This document shows, in pieces, positions 38,264 through 47,803 of a stretch of 64,000 bases of DNA (its first letter is position 1; every line of letters begins with the position of its first letter). Under the pieces are notes generated by a model. The model searched no databases. It had not been told where the DNA came from and worked only from the letters and a program-made list of their open reading frames with translations. The translations under genes and the position numbers were made by a program. This DNA is from Bombilactobacillus mellis. Its GTDB lineage: Bacteria; Bacillota; Bacilli; Lactobacillales; Lactobacillaceae. The DNA lies in NCBI RefSeq assembly GCF_000967245.1, contig NZ_KQ033878.1, forward strand, positions 310,001-374,000. The letters run 5' to 3'.

Positions 38264-38292
38264 ATTATAATTTTTTTTAGAAGGAACAACAA
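38264..38292 (-). promoter_or_regulatory. Promoter of hpf
   Basis: Minus-strand TTGTTG (38287-38292), 17 nt, TATAAT (38264-38269). This gives an untranslated leader of about 120 nt. Confidence 0.65.
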
Positions 38293-38304
38293 CATAAATA
38301 ATTA

Positions 38305-38988
38305 TTATCGCGCCAAAGAAAGCGAAACCAACTTTCCGGTATAACCTTGTTGACGTAAGCAATCATGCACATGAAAAATGGTTCTTCCCGTAGTATAAAT
38401 ATCATCTAAAATAGTAATTTGTTGAGCCTGCAGTACCGAAGTATATTGCGAATTAAATTGTAAAAATTGTGGTGCTTGCATTCTTTCCTGGCGACTCTTT
38501 TGTGCTTGAGCTTTTGTTGTAGGCAATTTAATCAAAGCCGGTGTTAATTTTACTATTTCGCTAAACAAGCCCCATACCGGGTCAAATTGACGGCTTTGCC
38601 AATGTTGAAAATCACTGGGGACATAAATAAAAGGCGGAGAAAAATGACGCAAGGCTCGTAATAAATAAGGCTGAAAAACTAAACGTAAATGATAATCCCC
38701 ATAACGCTTATAACGTTTAAAATAATCATGCATCGCTGTATTATACTTAAAGAGTGCTCGATGCTGAAAGTTGGAATAACCCTGCTGTTGCCACATTTGA
38801 CAATCCTGACATTGTTTAATACTGCCACTTCTGCCACATGTAGGACAGCAAGGTTTTCTAATCAACTGAAATTCGGCCCGACAGCGTTGGCAAAGATAAT
38901 CCGGCATTAATTTTTTCCCTGCTAAAATTTCCTGAGGGCGCAGTTCATGAATTATCGTACTTTGACATAAAAGGCATTTACTAGTCAT
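38305..38988 (-). CDS. comFC: Competence protein ComFC, phosphoribosyltransferase family
   Basis: 227 residues. The N-terminal zinc-ribbon cysteines are CLLC, CQRC, CPTC and CQDC. The C-terminal half is phosphoribosyltransferase-like, with ILDDIYTTGRTI as the PRPP-binding loop (about 195-206). In naturally competent bacteria ComFC works with ComFA on incoming single-stranded DNA in the cytosol. It overlaps comFA by 8 nt, so the two are coupled. An intact pair suggests retained DNA uptake, but other com genes are not visible here. Confidence 0.94.
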   Translation of the reverse strand: MTSKCLLCQSTIIHELRPQEILAGKKLMPDYLCQRCRAEFQLIRKPCCPTCGRSGSIKQCQDCQMWQQQGYSNFQHRALFKYNTAMHDYFKRYKRYGDYHLRLVFQPYLLRALRHFSPPFIYVPSDFQHWQSRQFDPVWGLFSEIVKLTPALIKLPTTKAQAQKSRQERMQAPQFLQFNSQYTSVLQAQQITILDDIYTTGRTIFHVHDCLRQQGYTGKLVSLSLAR

Positions 38989-40264
38989 GATTCAGCTTCC
39001 TGATTTGGCAAATAGCCTGGTTAATGGCTTGAGTGTATTTCTCAGCAAAAAATATTACTTGATTATCACTATGTTGCGCACTTCGCCCCGCCCGACCGGC
39101 AATCTGTACTAAGGTTTGGGTATTAAAGCGAGGTGAATCAGCTTGCCAAACTATTACATCGATATCAAAAAACGTAACCCCGCGTTCCAATACTGTAGTA
39201 GTTACTAAAGCCTGCCATTTTCCTTCACGAAAGGCTTGTATTTTAGAACCCCGCCAGGGATCTTTTGCATGAACAAAAGTTTGTTTTAACTGGGGTAGCT
39301 GCTTTTTGATTAATTGGGACAATAATTCTGCCTGACGAATACTTGAGACAAATAATAAAAAGCGCTGCTGAATTTGGGTCAAATTGTTTAAGCAGCGGCG
39401 TAATTGCCGGTTAAGTTTACCTGCACGTTGAGTATAAATTAACCGAAATTGCGGTTCCGGTAAATCCTGTCCATGAAAACGCCGATTCAATAAACTATAA
39501 TTTAACTGCTGGTGAGCAATTCGCTGTTGATATTCCCAACTCGGAGTCGCTGACAAATAAATAAGGGTATGTCGAAGTTTCAATGCTTGTCGTACTGCTT
39601 GATGGAGCATTAAGTTATTAACATAGGGATAGGAATCACATTCATCCAAAACTAATAAATCAAAGGCTTGACGAAATTTTAATAATTGATGAACCGTACA
39701 GATTAATATTTGCGTATAATGATAAATTTCCGCTCCTTGACCATGAAGTAAGCAGATACTTACCGCTTTAAAGGCTGCTTTAATCCGCGGATATAATTCA
39801 TTACAAACATCAACACGGGGTGCAACTAAAGCAATTCGGTCACCTTGCACTACAGCTTGAGCAATCATTGCAAATAACATTTCCGTTTTGCCGCTACCAG
39901 TAACTGCCCAGACTAAATGTTCCTGTTTTTGTTGATGAACCTGACATAATTTTTGCGAAATCTGTTGCTGCTTGTGCGTTAAAGTTCCTGTCCAAGTTAG
40001 CGGCGCTGGCGGTATTGAAAAATTATTTTGTTCAGGATAAGCTAAAAGATAATCTTGATTAGTTAATCTGCCTAAACCCAAACAGGCCGGACAATAAAAT
40101 AATCCCGGATAAATGGTATAGACACTTTGATCATTAATCATTTGACAACGCTGGCAACAAAATTGATTATTAGCCAAACGAATAAGTGCCGGAAATTTGT
40201 GATCATGCTGATCTGCAGCGGTCGTAACTATTAAACGTCCCGACAAATTTTCTTGCTGACTCAA
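38981..40264 (-). CDS. comFA: Competence helicase ComFA
   Basis: ATP-dependent DNA translocase of the uptake machinery, 427 residues. Zinc-binding cysteines lie near residues 33-62 (CCQRCQ, CPAC). Walker A AVTGSGKTEM (about 117), Walker B LVLDECDSYPY, motif III LSATPSW, and C-terminal motifs VLERGVTF and QIAGRAGRS. The start is TTG 40264, 6 nt after GGGTG. It is divergent from yigZ with a short shared control region and is followed with overlap by comFC. Confidence 0.94.
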   Translation of the reverse strand: MSQQENLSGRLIVTTAADQHDHKFPALIRLANNQFCCQRCQMINDQSVYTIYPGLFYCPACLGLGRLTNQDYLLAYPEQNNFSIPPAPLTWTGTLTHKQQQISQKLCQVHQQKQEHLVWAVTGSGKTEMLFAMIAQAVVQGDRIALVAPRVDVCNELYPRIKAAFKAVSICLLHGQGAEIYHYTQILICTVHQLLKFRQAFDLLVLDECDSYPYVNNLMLHQAVRQALKLRHTLIYLSATPSWEYQQRIAHQQLNYSLLNRRFHGQDLPEPQFRLIYTQRAGKLNRQLRRCLNNLTQIQQRFLLFVSSIRQAELLSQLIKKQLPQLKQTFVHAKDPWRGSKIQAFREGKWQALVTTTVLERGVTFFDIDVIVWQADSPRFNTQTLVQIAGRAGRSAQHSDNQVIFFAEKYTQAINQAICQIRKLNHD

Positions 40265-40304
40265 AATATCACCCAGTATTTAATTACAATAACAAAGGAG
40301 AATC

Positions 40305-40949
40305 ATTCTTATCAAAACTTATATTACAATAAAAAAAAATTATCAACATGAGTTGATAATCAAAAAATCCCGCTTTATTACGCATTTGGCTCGAGTAGAT
40401 ACAGTTTTAAAAGCAGAAAATTTCATTCAACAAATTAAAAAACAAGAAGCTAGTGCTACTCACAACTGCAGTGCTTATTTAATTGGCGAGCGCAATCAGT
40501 ATCAACACGCTAATGACAATGGTGAACCATCCGGCACTGCCGGAGTTCCTATGCTTCAAACTTTGCAGCAAATGCAGGTACAAAATGTGGTAGCGGTAGT
40601 TACCCGTTATTTTGGCGGCATTAAACTGGGCAGTGGTGGTTTAATTAGAGCCTATCGTAATAGTGTCTCTCAAGCTATTAATGCAGTGGGACGTGTCCGC
40701 GGAATTCCAAAACAAGAATTAATTATTACAATTAATTATAAACAGCTAGATATTCTCCAATACTGGCTGCAACAAGAACAACTGCCGCTCCAAAATATCG
40801 CATATACTGAGCACATCACTGTGAATACTTTGGTTTCCCCAAATCAAGTTTCTACAGTTAAAACAACCTTAAATAATTTGTTTCACGCTCAGTTGCCCAT
40901 TAAATTAGGAACAACTACTTTTCAGGAAGTACCATTGGCAGACGATTAA
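40305..40949 (+). CDS. yigZ: YigZ/IMPACT family protein with apparent ATT or ATC start
   Basis: UPF0029 (IMPACT) protein, 214 residues if begun at 40305. The N-terminal domain has IIKKSRFITHLARV, NDNGEPSGTAGVPML and VVTRYFGGIKLGSGGLIRAY. A ferredoxin-like C-terminal domain follows. The first ATG/GTG/TTG in frame is TTG 40353, which would remove conserved residues before IKKSRF and has no ribosome binding site. Upstream, AAAGGAG (40294-40300) is followed by an open frame (TYITIKKNYQHELIIKKSRF). Its only plausible initiators are ATT 40305 or ATC 40311. The family is linked to translation control, but the bacterial function is unknown. It converges on tagO with a 4-nt overlap. Confidence 0.85.
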   Translation: MLIKTYITIKKNYQHELIIKKSRFITHLARVDTVLKAENFIQQIKKQEASATHNCSAYLIGERNQYQHANDNGEPSGTAGVPMLQTLQQMQVQNVVAVVTRYFGGIKLGSGGLIRAYRNSVSQAINAVGRVRGIPKQELIITINYKQLDILQYWLQQEQLPLQNIAYTEHITVNTLVSPNQVSTVKTTLNNLFHAQLPIKLGTTTFQEVPLADD

Positions 40950-42028
40950 TGTTTTTCTAAACGTTTCACCAAATGCTGAATAGCGTGTAATAAGGGTTGG
41001 CGATTTTCCCCTACTAAACCGATTGATTCTACAAATAATTCTAAACCGATCACCACCGCGATTGTTAAAAGAATTCCACCCCAAAAAGATGATACCGGAT
41101 ATAACAAAGCTATAAATGAAAACACCAATGATAAACCATAGATAACTAAAACCGTTTGGCGATGAGATAAGCCTAGCTGCATTAAGCGATGATGCAAGTG
41201 ATGCCGGTCGGCCTGCGAAATCGGCCTATTGTTCAAAAAGCGGCGTAACATAGCATAAACTGTATCCGTGATAGGAACTCCTAAAATTACAATTGGAATA
41301 ATTAAAGAGACAAAGGTAACATTTTTTAGTCCCTTTAAAGAAAAGACAGCAATCATAAAGCCGATGAACAAAGCACCGGTATCTCCCAGGAATATCTTGG
41401 CTGGATGAAAATTATGCGGCAAAAATCCTAATAATGAAGCTACCATAGCAAAAATCCAGATGGAAACATAAGTATCGGTCGTCGTTAAAAAGAAATAACC
41501 GATTACGCCCATGGTAAATAACGCAATAATCGAAACTCCCGTGGCTAAACCATCTAAACCATCAATTAAATTGACTGCATTAGTAATCGCTAAAATCCAA
41601 AAAATTGTGACCGGTAAACTAAGCCAGCCAAGTTGAAAACTCCCAAAAAATGGTAAAACCACATAGGTCATCTTAATCCCGGCCAAAAAATAAACCACCA
41701 AAGACGCAATAAAAATTCCCAACATTTTTTGTGCCGGTTTCAGTTCACGAATATCATCAATTAAACCAGTCAAAATTATAATGCATTCTGCTAAAAAAAC
41801 ACTAAATAATTCATGAGTAGGAAATTGGGGGCGCAGCAGTACAAAAGTCGAAAAAGTAAATGATAAAAAGATCGCCAATCCTCCGACTGTGGGCATGGGC
41901 TTTTTGTTAACTCGGCGCGCATTCGGATTATCAACTGCTCCCAGTACAAAAGCTAATTTGCGCACGAAAGGAGTGATTATTGCTGCAATAATCATTGTAA
42001 GAAATAATTTGACGATAATATTAAACAT
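40946..42028 (-). CDS. tagO: Undecaprenyl-phosphate N-acetylglucosaminyl-1-phosphate transferase (TagO/WecA family)
   Basis: First membrane step of wall teichoic acid (or other undecaprenyl-linked polymer) synthesis: transfers GlcNAc-1-P from UDP-GlcNAc to undecaprenyl phosphate. 360 residues, about ten helices. MraY/WecA-family motifs are visible: GLIDDIRELKP, NLIDGLDGLATG, FLGDTGALFIGF, and the histidine cluster DRHHLHHRLMQLGLS. ATG 42028 is chosen, 9 nt after GGAG; TTG 42037 would abut it. This enzyme is a different primer from the sugar transferase of the polysaccharide cluster at 60.1 kb. Confidence 0.94.
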   Translation of the reverse strand: MFNIIVKLFLTMIIAAIITPFVRKLAFVLGAVDNPNARRVNKKPMPTVGGLAIFLSFTFSTFVLLRPQFPTHELFSVFLAECIIILTGLIDDIRELKPAQKMLGIFIASLVVYFLAGIKMTYVVLPFFGSFQLGWLSLPVTIFWILAITNAVNLIDGLDGLATGVSIIALFTMGVIGYFFLTTTDTYVSIWIFAMVASLLGFLPHNFHPAKIFLGDTGALFIGFMIAVFSLKGLKNVTFVSLIIPIVILGVPITDTVYAMLRRFLNNRPISQADRHHLHHRLMQLGLSHRQTVLVIYGLSLVFSFIALLYPVSSFWGGILLTIAVVIGLELFVESIGLVGENRQPLLHAIQHLVKRLEKH

Positions 42029-42109
42029 GTGTAGCAAACTCCTTTCACATAATATGAATTATAATAGTTAGCACAAATTTATACAACTTTTCTCAAATTA
42101 TTTACACTA

Positions 42110-42138
42110 AAAATGCTTATGCCTTATTTGGCATAAGC
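42110..42138 (-). terminator. Terminator overlapping the rny stop codon
   Basis: Minus-strand GCTTATGCC / GGCATAAGC with a 6-nt loop, then ATTTTT. The last rny codons and its TAA (42124-42126) lie inside the hairpin. Confidence 0.85.
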
Positions 42139-43689
42139 AATTTTTCTAATTTCTCTAATTACTGTTACTTTGATATGTCCCGGATACTCTAACTCTTTTT
42201 CAATTTGGTTTTTAATCTTCCGAGCTAAAATGGTAGCCTGATTATCTGTTATTTTCTCAGGTTTGACCATCACTCTAATTTCCCGTCCAGCTTGAATTGC
42301 ATAGCAATGATCAACGCCATCATAGCTATTAGCAATTGTTTCCAATTTTTCCAGACGATGGATATAATTCTCCATTGATTCAGAACGAGCCCCTGGGCGA
42401 GCAGCAGAGATCGCATCTGCTGCTGCCACCAGAGTTGCGATCATCGAAGTTGGCTCAACATCACCATGACTAGAGGCAATAGTATTAATTACTACTTTGG
42501 GTTCTTTGTACTTAGTAGTAATATCAACACCGATTTCCACGTGTGAGCCTTCAATTTCGTGATCTAGAGCTTTCCCTATATCGTGTAACAATCCTGCGCG
42601 TTTCGCTAAAGTCTCATCTTCTCCTAATTCAGCAGCCATTGTACCAGCTATTTTGGCAACCTCAATCGAATGACTTAAGATATTTTGGCCATAACTAGTC
42701 CGAAAATTAAGACGACCGACAATCTTGATTAAATCCGGATTCATATTATGAATTCCTAAATCATATACCGTCTGTTCTCCTAATTCTCTAATTCTGGTAT
42801 CCATTTCTTTTCTAGCTTTATCAACTGTTTCTTCGATCCTGCCCGGATGAATCCGCCCATCGGCAATTAATTTCTCCAAAGTTAATCGTGCTATTTCCCG
42901 ACGAATTGGATCAAACCCGCTTAAAGCTACCGCCAAAGGAGTATCATCAATAATAATATCAATACCTGTTAATGATTCAATTGTTCGAATATTACGGCCT
43001 TCGCGGCCAATTATCCGTCCTTTCATTTCTTCGTTAGGTAAAGCTACAGTTGTTACAGTAGATTCAGAAACTGTATCAGCAGCCGATTGTTGAATGGCCT
43101 CGACGATTAATTGTTTCGCCTGTTTTTGGGCATCCTGTTGCGCTGCTTGTTCACTGGCCCGAATCATCTGCGCTTTTTCTTGAGTTAATTCATTATCCAA
43201 TTGATTTAATAAATAATTGCTGGCCTGTTCATGCGTCATTCCCGCAATTTCTTCCAGCTTTTGCTGCTGTTTTTCTAAGGTAGAAGTGACTTCTTTTTGT
43301 TGATTCTCTAACTTTTGCTCTGTACTATCAATTTTTTCTTCGCGCTTTTCTAAAGAATGTTCACGTTGATCCAACGAGTTGTCCTTACGATCTAGGGTTT
43401 CTTCTCGTTGTAACATTCTGTTTTCTTGCCGTTGAAGTTCTTTGCGTCGTTCACGCAAATCATCTTCTTGTTGCTGACGATACTTATGGCCTTCTTCACG
43501 AGCCTCAATCAGGATTTCTTTTTTAGCTGAAGCAGCTTCTTTTTTTGCTGTTGCCAGAATATTTTCAGCTGATTGTCCTGCTTGTTTTAGGCTCTTTTCA
43601 TAAGCACCCTTCCGCACAAAAAAACCGATTACAGCACCAATTATTAGCATCAAAACTGCGACCGCGAGGATAGCGAGACTAAATGACAT
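42124..43689 (-). CDS. rny: Ribonuclease Y
   Basis: Membrane-anchored endoribonuclease that initiates mRNA decay. 521 residues. One N-terminal helix ([20 protein letters not shown]), a highly charged coiled coil from about 30 to 200, a KH domain with [19 protein letters not shown] (about 228-246), and an HD domain with [10 protein letters not shown] and [14 protein letters not shown] (about 365). Length and domain order are normal. It is monocistronic, with a good promoter and its own terminator, between recA and tagO. Confidence 0.97.
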   Translation of the reverse strand: MSFSLAILAVAVLMLIIGAVIGFFVRKGAYEKSLKQAGQSAENILATAKKEAASAKKEILIEAREEGHKYRQQQEDDLRERRKELQRQENRMLQREETLDRKDNSLDQREHSLEKREEKIDSTEQKLENQQKEVTSTLEKQQQKLEEIAGMTHEQASNYLLNQLDNELTQEKAQMIRASEQAAQQDAQKQAKQLIVEAIQQSAADTVSESTVTTVALPNEEMKGRIIGREGRNIRTIESLTGIDIIIDDTPLAVALSGFDPIRREIARLTLEKLIADGRIHPGRIEETVDKARKEMDTRIRELGEQTVYDLGIHNMNPDLIKIVGRLNFRTSYGQNILSHSIEVAKIAGTMAAELGEDETLAKRAGLLHDIGKALDHEIEGSHVEIGVDITTKYKEPKVVINTIASSHGDVEPTSMIATLVAAADAISAARPGARSESMENYIHRLEKLETIANSYDGVDHCYAIQAGREIRVMVKPEKITDNQATILARKIKNQIEKELEYPGHIKVTVIREIRKIAYAK

Positions 43690-43749
43690 TTGCTTACCTC
43701 CAAGTCACATTGTACTAGTTTGGTTTAAAAAATTTTATGGTACACAATA

Positions 43750-43778
43750 ATATTATGGTTTCTTGGACTAACTGTCAA
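43750..43778 (-). promoter_or_regulatory. Promoter of rny
   Basis: Minus-strand TTGACA (43773-43778), 17 nt, TAATAT (43750-43755). Confidence 0.8.
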
Positions 43779-43792
43779 CGATGTTTACCTAA

Positions 43793-43822
43793 TAAAAAAG
43801 AAGAATCATTTAAGATTCTTCT
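43793..43822 (-). terminator. Terminator overlapping the recA stop codon
   Basis: Minus-strand AGAAGAATC / GATTCTTCT with a 6-nt loop, then TTTTTT. The recA TAA (43810-43812) is in the loop. Confidence 0.85.
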
Positions 43823-44898
43823 GGAGTTGCAGTTTTATTTGTAAGAGGGGATGATTCTTTTTTCTTTTTAGTTGCAGAAGCACTCTCCTTCTGGTTTTCA
43901 CTGGCCTCATCCATGCCATAAGCTGCTCGAACCTTTTGCCGAATTTCTGATTTTATGTTGGGATGTTCATCCAGATATTTCTTGGCATTTTCACGACCTT
44001 GACCAATGCGTTCATTATTATAGGAATACCAAGAACCACTTTTATTAACAATATCTTTGTCGACACCCATATCAATAATCTCGCCTGTTTGGGAAATTCC
44101 CTTACCATACATCATATCGACCTGAGCTACTTTAAAAGGCGGGGCTACTTTATTTTTCACTACTTTAATTTTCACACGATTGCCAATAGCTTCAGAACCA
44201 TCCTTAATTTGTTCAGCCCGTCTTACTTCCAAACGAATAGTAGAATAGAATTTCAATGCCCGCCCGCCAGGCGTAGTCTCCGGATTACCAAATACTATTC
44301 CCACTTTTTCACGGATTTGATTAATAAATAAAGCAATAGTCCGTGTCTTGTTTAAAGTACCTGATAACTTACGCAAGGCTTGAGACATCAAACGAGCCTG
44401 CAAGCCGACATGAGCGTCGCCCATTTCACCATCAATTTCTGCACGGGGAACTAAAGCTGCTACTGAATCAATAACCAAAATATCAACAGCGCCACTGGAT
44501 ACTAAGGCATCAGCAATTTGCAAGCCCTGTTCGCCGGTATCAGGTTGAGATAATAATAAGTTATCGATATCAACTCCTAAAGCTGTGGCATAGGCGGGAT
44601 CCATCGCATTTTCAGCATCAATATAGGCCGCTGTCCCTCCATTTTTTTGAACTTCAGCGACTGCATGTAAAGCTACTGTGGTTTTTCCAGAACTTTCCGG
44701 ACCATAGATTTCGACAATTCTTCCCCTTGGAAATCCCCCTACGCCTAAAGCATTATCAAGCGCTAAAGATCCGCTAGAAACTGTCGAAATTTGTGTCTGG
44801 GCACTCTCACCCAAGCGCATAACAGCGCCTTTACCAAAATCTTTTTCGATCTTTTTTAAAGCAATATCTAAAGCCGCCTGCCGCTCATCTTTTGCCAA
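43810..44898 (-). CDS. recA: Recombinase RecA
   Basis: DNA strand-exchange protein and co-protease for LexA. 362 residues from TTG 44898, which is 7 nt after GGAGG and gives the normal N-terminus [21 protein letters not shown] longer frame to 44937 would read through the SOS box and is rejected. Walker [10 protein letters not shown] (about 67), Walker [13 protein letters not shown], and the L2 loop region with [16 protein letters not shown]. The C-terminal tail is charged (KKKKESSPL). Controlled by the LexA box just upstream. Confidence 0.97.
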   Translation of the reverse strand: MAKDERQAALDIALKKIEKDFGKGAVMRLGESAQTQISTVSSGSLALDNALGVGGFPRGRIVEIYGPESSGKTTVALHAVAEVQKNGGTAAYIDAENAMDPAYATALGVDIDNLLLSQPDTGEQGLQIADALVSSGAVDILVIDSVAALVPRAEIDGEMGDAHVGLQARLMSQALRKLSGTLNKTRTIALFINQIREKVGIVFGNPETTPGGRALKFYSTIRLEVRRAEQIKDGSEAIGNRVKIKVVKNKVAPPFKVAQVDMMYGKGISQTGEIIDMGVDKDIVNKSGSWYSYNNERIGQGRENAKKYLDEHPNIKSEIRQKVRAAYGMDEASENQKESASATKKKKESSPLTNKTATPEES

Positions 44899-44914
44899 AA
44901 AAATACCTCCCTTT

Positions 44915-44928
44915 CGAACGTACGTTCT
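44915..44928 (-). promoter_or_regulatory. LexA (SOS) box of recA
   Basis: CGAACGTACGTTCT, one mismatch to CGAAC-N4-GTTCG. It lies 16 nt upstream of the recA start codon. Confidence 0.88.
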
Positions 44929-44938
44929 CACAAACAAT

Positions 44939-44967
44939 ATTATAACTCATCTGTAATCATAATGAAA
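44939..44967 (-). promoter_or_regulatory. Probable recA promoter inside the end of cinA
   Basis: Minus-strand TTTCAT (44962-44967), 17 nt, TATAAT (44939-44944), just upstream of the SOS box. The -10 overlaps the cinA stop codon. Confidence 0.6.
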
Positions 44968-45470
44968 GCAGCGACTACACTTTTCTGCCGAACGTCATTG
45001 CGGGAACCAGAAAAATGAAATTGCTGGGCTTTTAAACTATTAGGACCTTTAACTGCAATCCACACGGTGCCTGCCTGTTGTCCTTCTAAGGAGTCAGGTC
45101 CGGCAACTCCGGTTAACCCCACTCCCCATTCACTATGGATAAGGTGTGCACTTTGTTGTGCCATTTGTTCAGCTGTCCAACGGCTCACTACTCCATAATG
45201 TTGTAATTTAGCAATCGGTAAGTTTAAAAGTTGAGCTTTCATTTCTAACGAATAGGTAACAAAGCCGCCCTTTAAAACTGCCGAAGCTCCCGAAATTGCG
45301 GCTAAAGTAGCTTGAAACAAACCGGCAGTTAAGCTTTCAGCTGCTGTAATAGTCTGGTGATGCTGGGTTAAAGAATGTACCGTCTGTTGGAAAAGTGGTT
45401 GATAAGCTGTTAACTTAAAAGGTTCTTTGCTTGCTATTGCTGTAGTAAACTGTTGAATTAATTCATGCAT
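44940..45470 (-). CDS. cinA: CinA C-terminal-domain protein (nicotinamide-nucleotide amidohydrolase, PncC type)
   Basis: 176-residue stand-alone C-terminal CinA domain. The family deamidates NMN in pyridine nucleotide recycling. Motifs are [22 protein letters not shown] (quoted region about residues 40-60), the FVTYSLEMK segment, and [13 protein letters not shown]. The N-terminal MoaB-like domain of full-length (~410 residue) CinA is absent, and no remnant is seen upstream. It precedes recA, the usual pgsA-cinA-recA order of competence-associated Firmicutes. ATG 45470 follows AAGGTG by 6 nt. Confidence 0.9.
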   Translation of the reverse strand: MHELIQQFTTAIASKEPFKLTAYQPLFQQTVHSLTQHHQTITAAESLTAGLFQATLAAISGASAVLKGGFVTYSLEMKAQLLNLPIAKLQHYGVVSRWTAEQMAQQSAHLIHSEWGVGLTGVAGPDSLEGQQAGTVWIAVKGPNSLKAQQFHFSGSRNDVRQKSVVAAFIMITDEL

Positions 45471-45528
45471 AAATTTCACCTTCATTTTTAATTACAACTA
45501 ATTATAAAATTTTTACAACTACTTTAAA

Positions 45529-45571
45529 CAAAAAACGAGTCCTTTCATCTTTGCAGATTCAAGATCTCGTT
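45529..45571 (-). terminator. Hairpin between pgsA and cinA
   Basis: Minus-strand AACGAG / CTCGTT closing stem with an inner ATCTT / AAGAT helix, then TTTT. A bulged but plausible intrinsic terminator. Confidence 0.6.
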
Positions 45572-45580
45572 TCCAATAAA

Positions 45581-46162
45581 TTATTTAAAATCTGAGTAGT
45601 ACTGTTTATTTTGCACCAGATAGTCATAAGCAGAATAAACAGTGAATATCAAACAGATATACAGCATAATTGTTCCAAAAGGCAGATGCCAATAACTGAA
45701 GATCGGGTCATTTAACAATAAAAAGACAATTGCTAACATCTGGGTAGTAGTTTTTATCTTTCCCGGCATTTGAGCGGCCATAACCTGCCCGCCTTGTTCT
45801 ACTATTAGTAATCGCAAGGTGGTAATTAACAATTCACGACAAGCAATAATTGCAATTACCCAAGCAGGTGCTTGCTGATGAGCGGCCAAATAAATAAAAG
45901 CTGTCAACACCAGCATCTTATCGGCCAAAGGATCCATAAATTTCCCAAAATTAGTAACCAAATGCCGGCTACGGGCAATTTTACCATCGGCCAAATCCGT
46001 CAGTGCTGCAACTACAAAAATAATAGCCGCAATCAAATATTCCCAAGATATCGTAGTTCCCAAAAATTGTACTTGTCCCAAATGAAAATTAATAGACATA
46101 AAAATCATAAATATTGGGATTAAAATAATACGAACAAGAGTTAACTTGTTAGGTAAATTCAT
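45581..46162 (-). CDS. pgsA: CDP-diacylglycerol-glycerol-3-phosphate 3-phosphatidyltransferase
   Basis: Membrane enzyme committing CDP-diacylglycerol to phosphatidylglycerol. 193 residues with about five helices. The CDP-alcohol phosphotransferase signature DG-x2-AR-x8-G-x3-D-x3-D is complete in DGKIARSRHLVTNFGKFMDP plus LAD (about residues 59-82). It starts 5 nt after rodZ, within the ymf-rodZ-pgsA operon. Confidence 0.96.
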   Translation of the reverse strand: MNLPNKLTLVRIILIPIFMIFMSINFHLGQVQFLGTTISWEYLIAAIIFVVAALTDLADGKIARSRHLVTNFGKFMDPLADKMLVLTAFIYLAAHQQAPAWVIAIIACRELLITTLRLLIVEQGGQVMAAQMPGKIKTTTQMLAIVFLLLNDPIFSYWHLPFGTIMLYICLIFTVYSAYDYLVQNKQYYSDFK

Positions 46163-46167
46163 TAATA

Positions 46168-47022
46168 CTACTCCTTAATCGTTAGCGTATAAGTGTGCAC
46201 AGTTCCAGTCTGATGTTCGGAAACAGGTAATTGCTCATCATTAATATAAACCTGAGTTGCCGGTGCGTTACCAGTTTTAATTTGCACTTCATTAATATCA
46301 TTCGGTAAATCTATGCTCTGACTACTTTGGGCATTAATCACACCTTGCCATAAAGCTTGACTTTGATTATTGGTGCTAACGGTTATCCAAGCATTGGCGG
46401 TTGTTGCATTTAATTTTAAAACATGATTGCTGACACTTTGCCAATTATGGGCAATAAATTTATCACTTTGTGTCGAATCAGCTTTGAGAGACAATTTTTT
46501 CTGAACCGCAGCAGCATTTTTCTTCTTGGAAGAAGTTTGCGATTTTGCTTTTGTCTGGGCTTTCTTTTTGGCCTTATCAGTCTTAGCTGGTGCTTGTTTA
46601 ACTTGCGTTGTTCTCGGAATTTGCTGGCTATTTTGTTGATGAGCTCTAACCATTACAAATCCCACTAAACAAACAATAATAATGGCTGCCGCTAAAATTC
46701 CTATCTGTGGCAGATGGTTACGAATATTATTCCACAAAGTTTCTTTTTTAGGTTTTGGCGGTGTAACAGGTACTTCTTCTGGCTGCACCCGTGGAATTTC
46801 ATTACTATACTCTTCTAGCAAAGCCGTACTATCTAAGCCAACACTATCAGCATATTGCTTTACAAAAGCTCTAACATAAAAATCTCCTGGCAATTGGTCA
46901 AACTTGCCCTCTTCAATCGCCGCTAAATAACGTTTTTGAATTTTAGTTTTCTTTTGTAAATCATCAATCGTATATCCTCGCTCAATTCGAGCACTCCGTA
47001 ATTTTTCTCCTATTTCACTCAT
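46168..47022 (-). CDS. rodZ: RodZ-like cytoskeletal helix-turn-helix membrane protein (YmfM)
   Basis: 284 residues. The N-terminal HTH_25 domain (IGEKLRSARIERGYTIDDLQ) is followed by a linker, one membrane helix (about residues 113-131, ILAAAIIIVCLVGFVMVRA) and a lysine/glutamine-rich low-complexity stretch (KAKKKAQTKAKSQTSSKKKN). A C-terminal DUF4115-like beta domain lies outside. Family members tie MreB filaments to the membrane and affect cell shape. ATG 47022 lies 7 nt after GGTGG; TTG 47028 is less likely. Confidence 0.9.
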   Translation of the reverse strand: MSEIGEKLRSARIERGYTIDDLQKKTKIQKRYLAAIEEGKFDQLPGDFYVRAFVKQYADSVGLDSTALLEEYSNEIPRVQPEEVPVTPPKPKKETLWNNIRNHLPQIGILAAAIIIVCLVGFVMVRAHQQNSQQIPRTTQVKQAPAKTDKAKKKAQTKAKSQTSSKKKNAAAVQKKLSLKADSTQSDKFIAHNWQSVSNHVLKLNATTANAWITVSTNNQSQALWQGVINAQSSQSIDLPNDINEVQIKTGNAPATQVYINDEQLPVSEHQTGTVHTYTLTIKE

Positions 47023-47073
47023 TATCAAACCACCGTCATTTATTTAATTTGAGTATAACATAATCTTTCAAAT

Positions 47074-47799
47074 TTATTCTAGCCAACCGCCAGTAATATA
47101 TAAGGTTTGGCCTGTTAAATACTGAGATTTCTTATTCAACAAAATTTGAACCCAATAGCTAATATCTTGCCCCTGCGCTAGTCGACCAGTAGGAATTTGC
47201 GTTCGCAAATCTTCTAAATTAGCTGGTGAAAATTGATCTAACATTGCTGTAGCAACCGCACCAGGGGCTAGAACATTAATGGTAATACCTAAACTGGCAA
47301 TTTCCTGGGCATAAGCTTTGGCAAAAGCTGATAAGGCACCTTTAGTCATGCTATAAGCAACCTCCATTGCACTACCGTGTTTGCCATAGACAGACCCAAT
47401 TAAAATAATTCTTCCCGCTGTCGCATGAGCTAATTTTCCCTGCAAACGCTGAATTATCAACAGCGGAATGCGGACATTAATATTTAACAATTGGGTTAAC
47501 TTCTCACTGGTTAATTGGGAAAACAACCCATAAGTTGTTGCTCCTTGAGCAGCAATAAGAGCATCCAAACTAAAAATACTCTCTACGACCTTGTCTACAG
47601 AATTCTCCTGTCGAAAATCAGCCGAAATAATCAAAAAATCCTGTTGAGGATATTTTTGCTGCCATATTTTTACTTTTTGCTTTAATCTTTCTAAATGCCG
47701 ATTACCTTGTAAATACAAAGACCAGCCCTTTTTTGCCAAATCCGCACTGATTTGCTGACCAATCCCACCACTAGCTCCTAAAATTAAAGCCCATTTCAT
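47074..47799 (-). CDS. ymfI: SDR family oxidoreductase (YmfI, EF-P 5-aminopentanone reductase type)
   Basis: 241-residue short-chain dehydrogenase. NAD(P) loop LGASGGIGQQIS (about 7-18), NAG-equivalent AAQGATTYG, catalytic YSMTKGALS (YxxxK, about residue 150). In Bacillus YmfI reduces the 5-aminopentanone modification of elongation factor P. Its place beside ymfH and ymfF fits that assignment, but other SDR activities cannot be excluded from sequence alone. Confidence 0.85.
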   Translation of the reverse strand: MKWALILGASGGIGQQISADLAKKGWSLYLQGNRHLERLKQKVKIWQQKYPQQDFLIISADFRQENSVDKVVESIFSLDALIAAQGATTYGLFSQLTSEKLTQLLNINVRIPLLIIQRLQGKLAHATAGRIILIGSVYGKHGSAMEVAYSMTKGALSAFAKAYAQEIASLGITINVLAPGAVATAMLDQFSPANLEDLRTQIPTGRLAQGQDISYWVQILLNKKSQYLTGQTLYITGGWLE

Positions 47800-47803
47800 T
47801 CAT

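Noticed and set aside
44899-44937. Longer recA start
   Set aside because: It would place the SOS box and ribosome binding site inside the coding sequence; the conserved N-terminus begins at TTG 44898.
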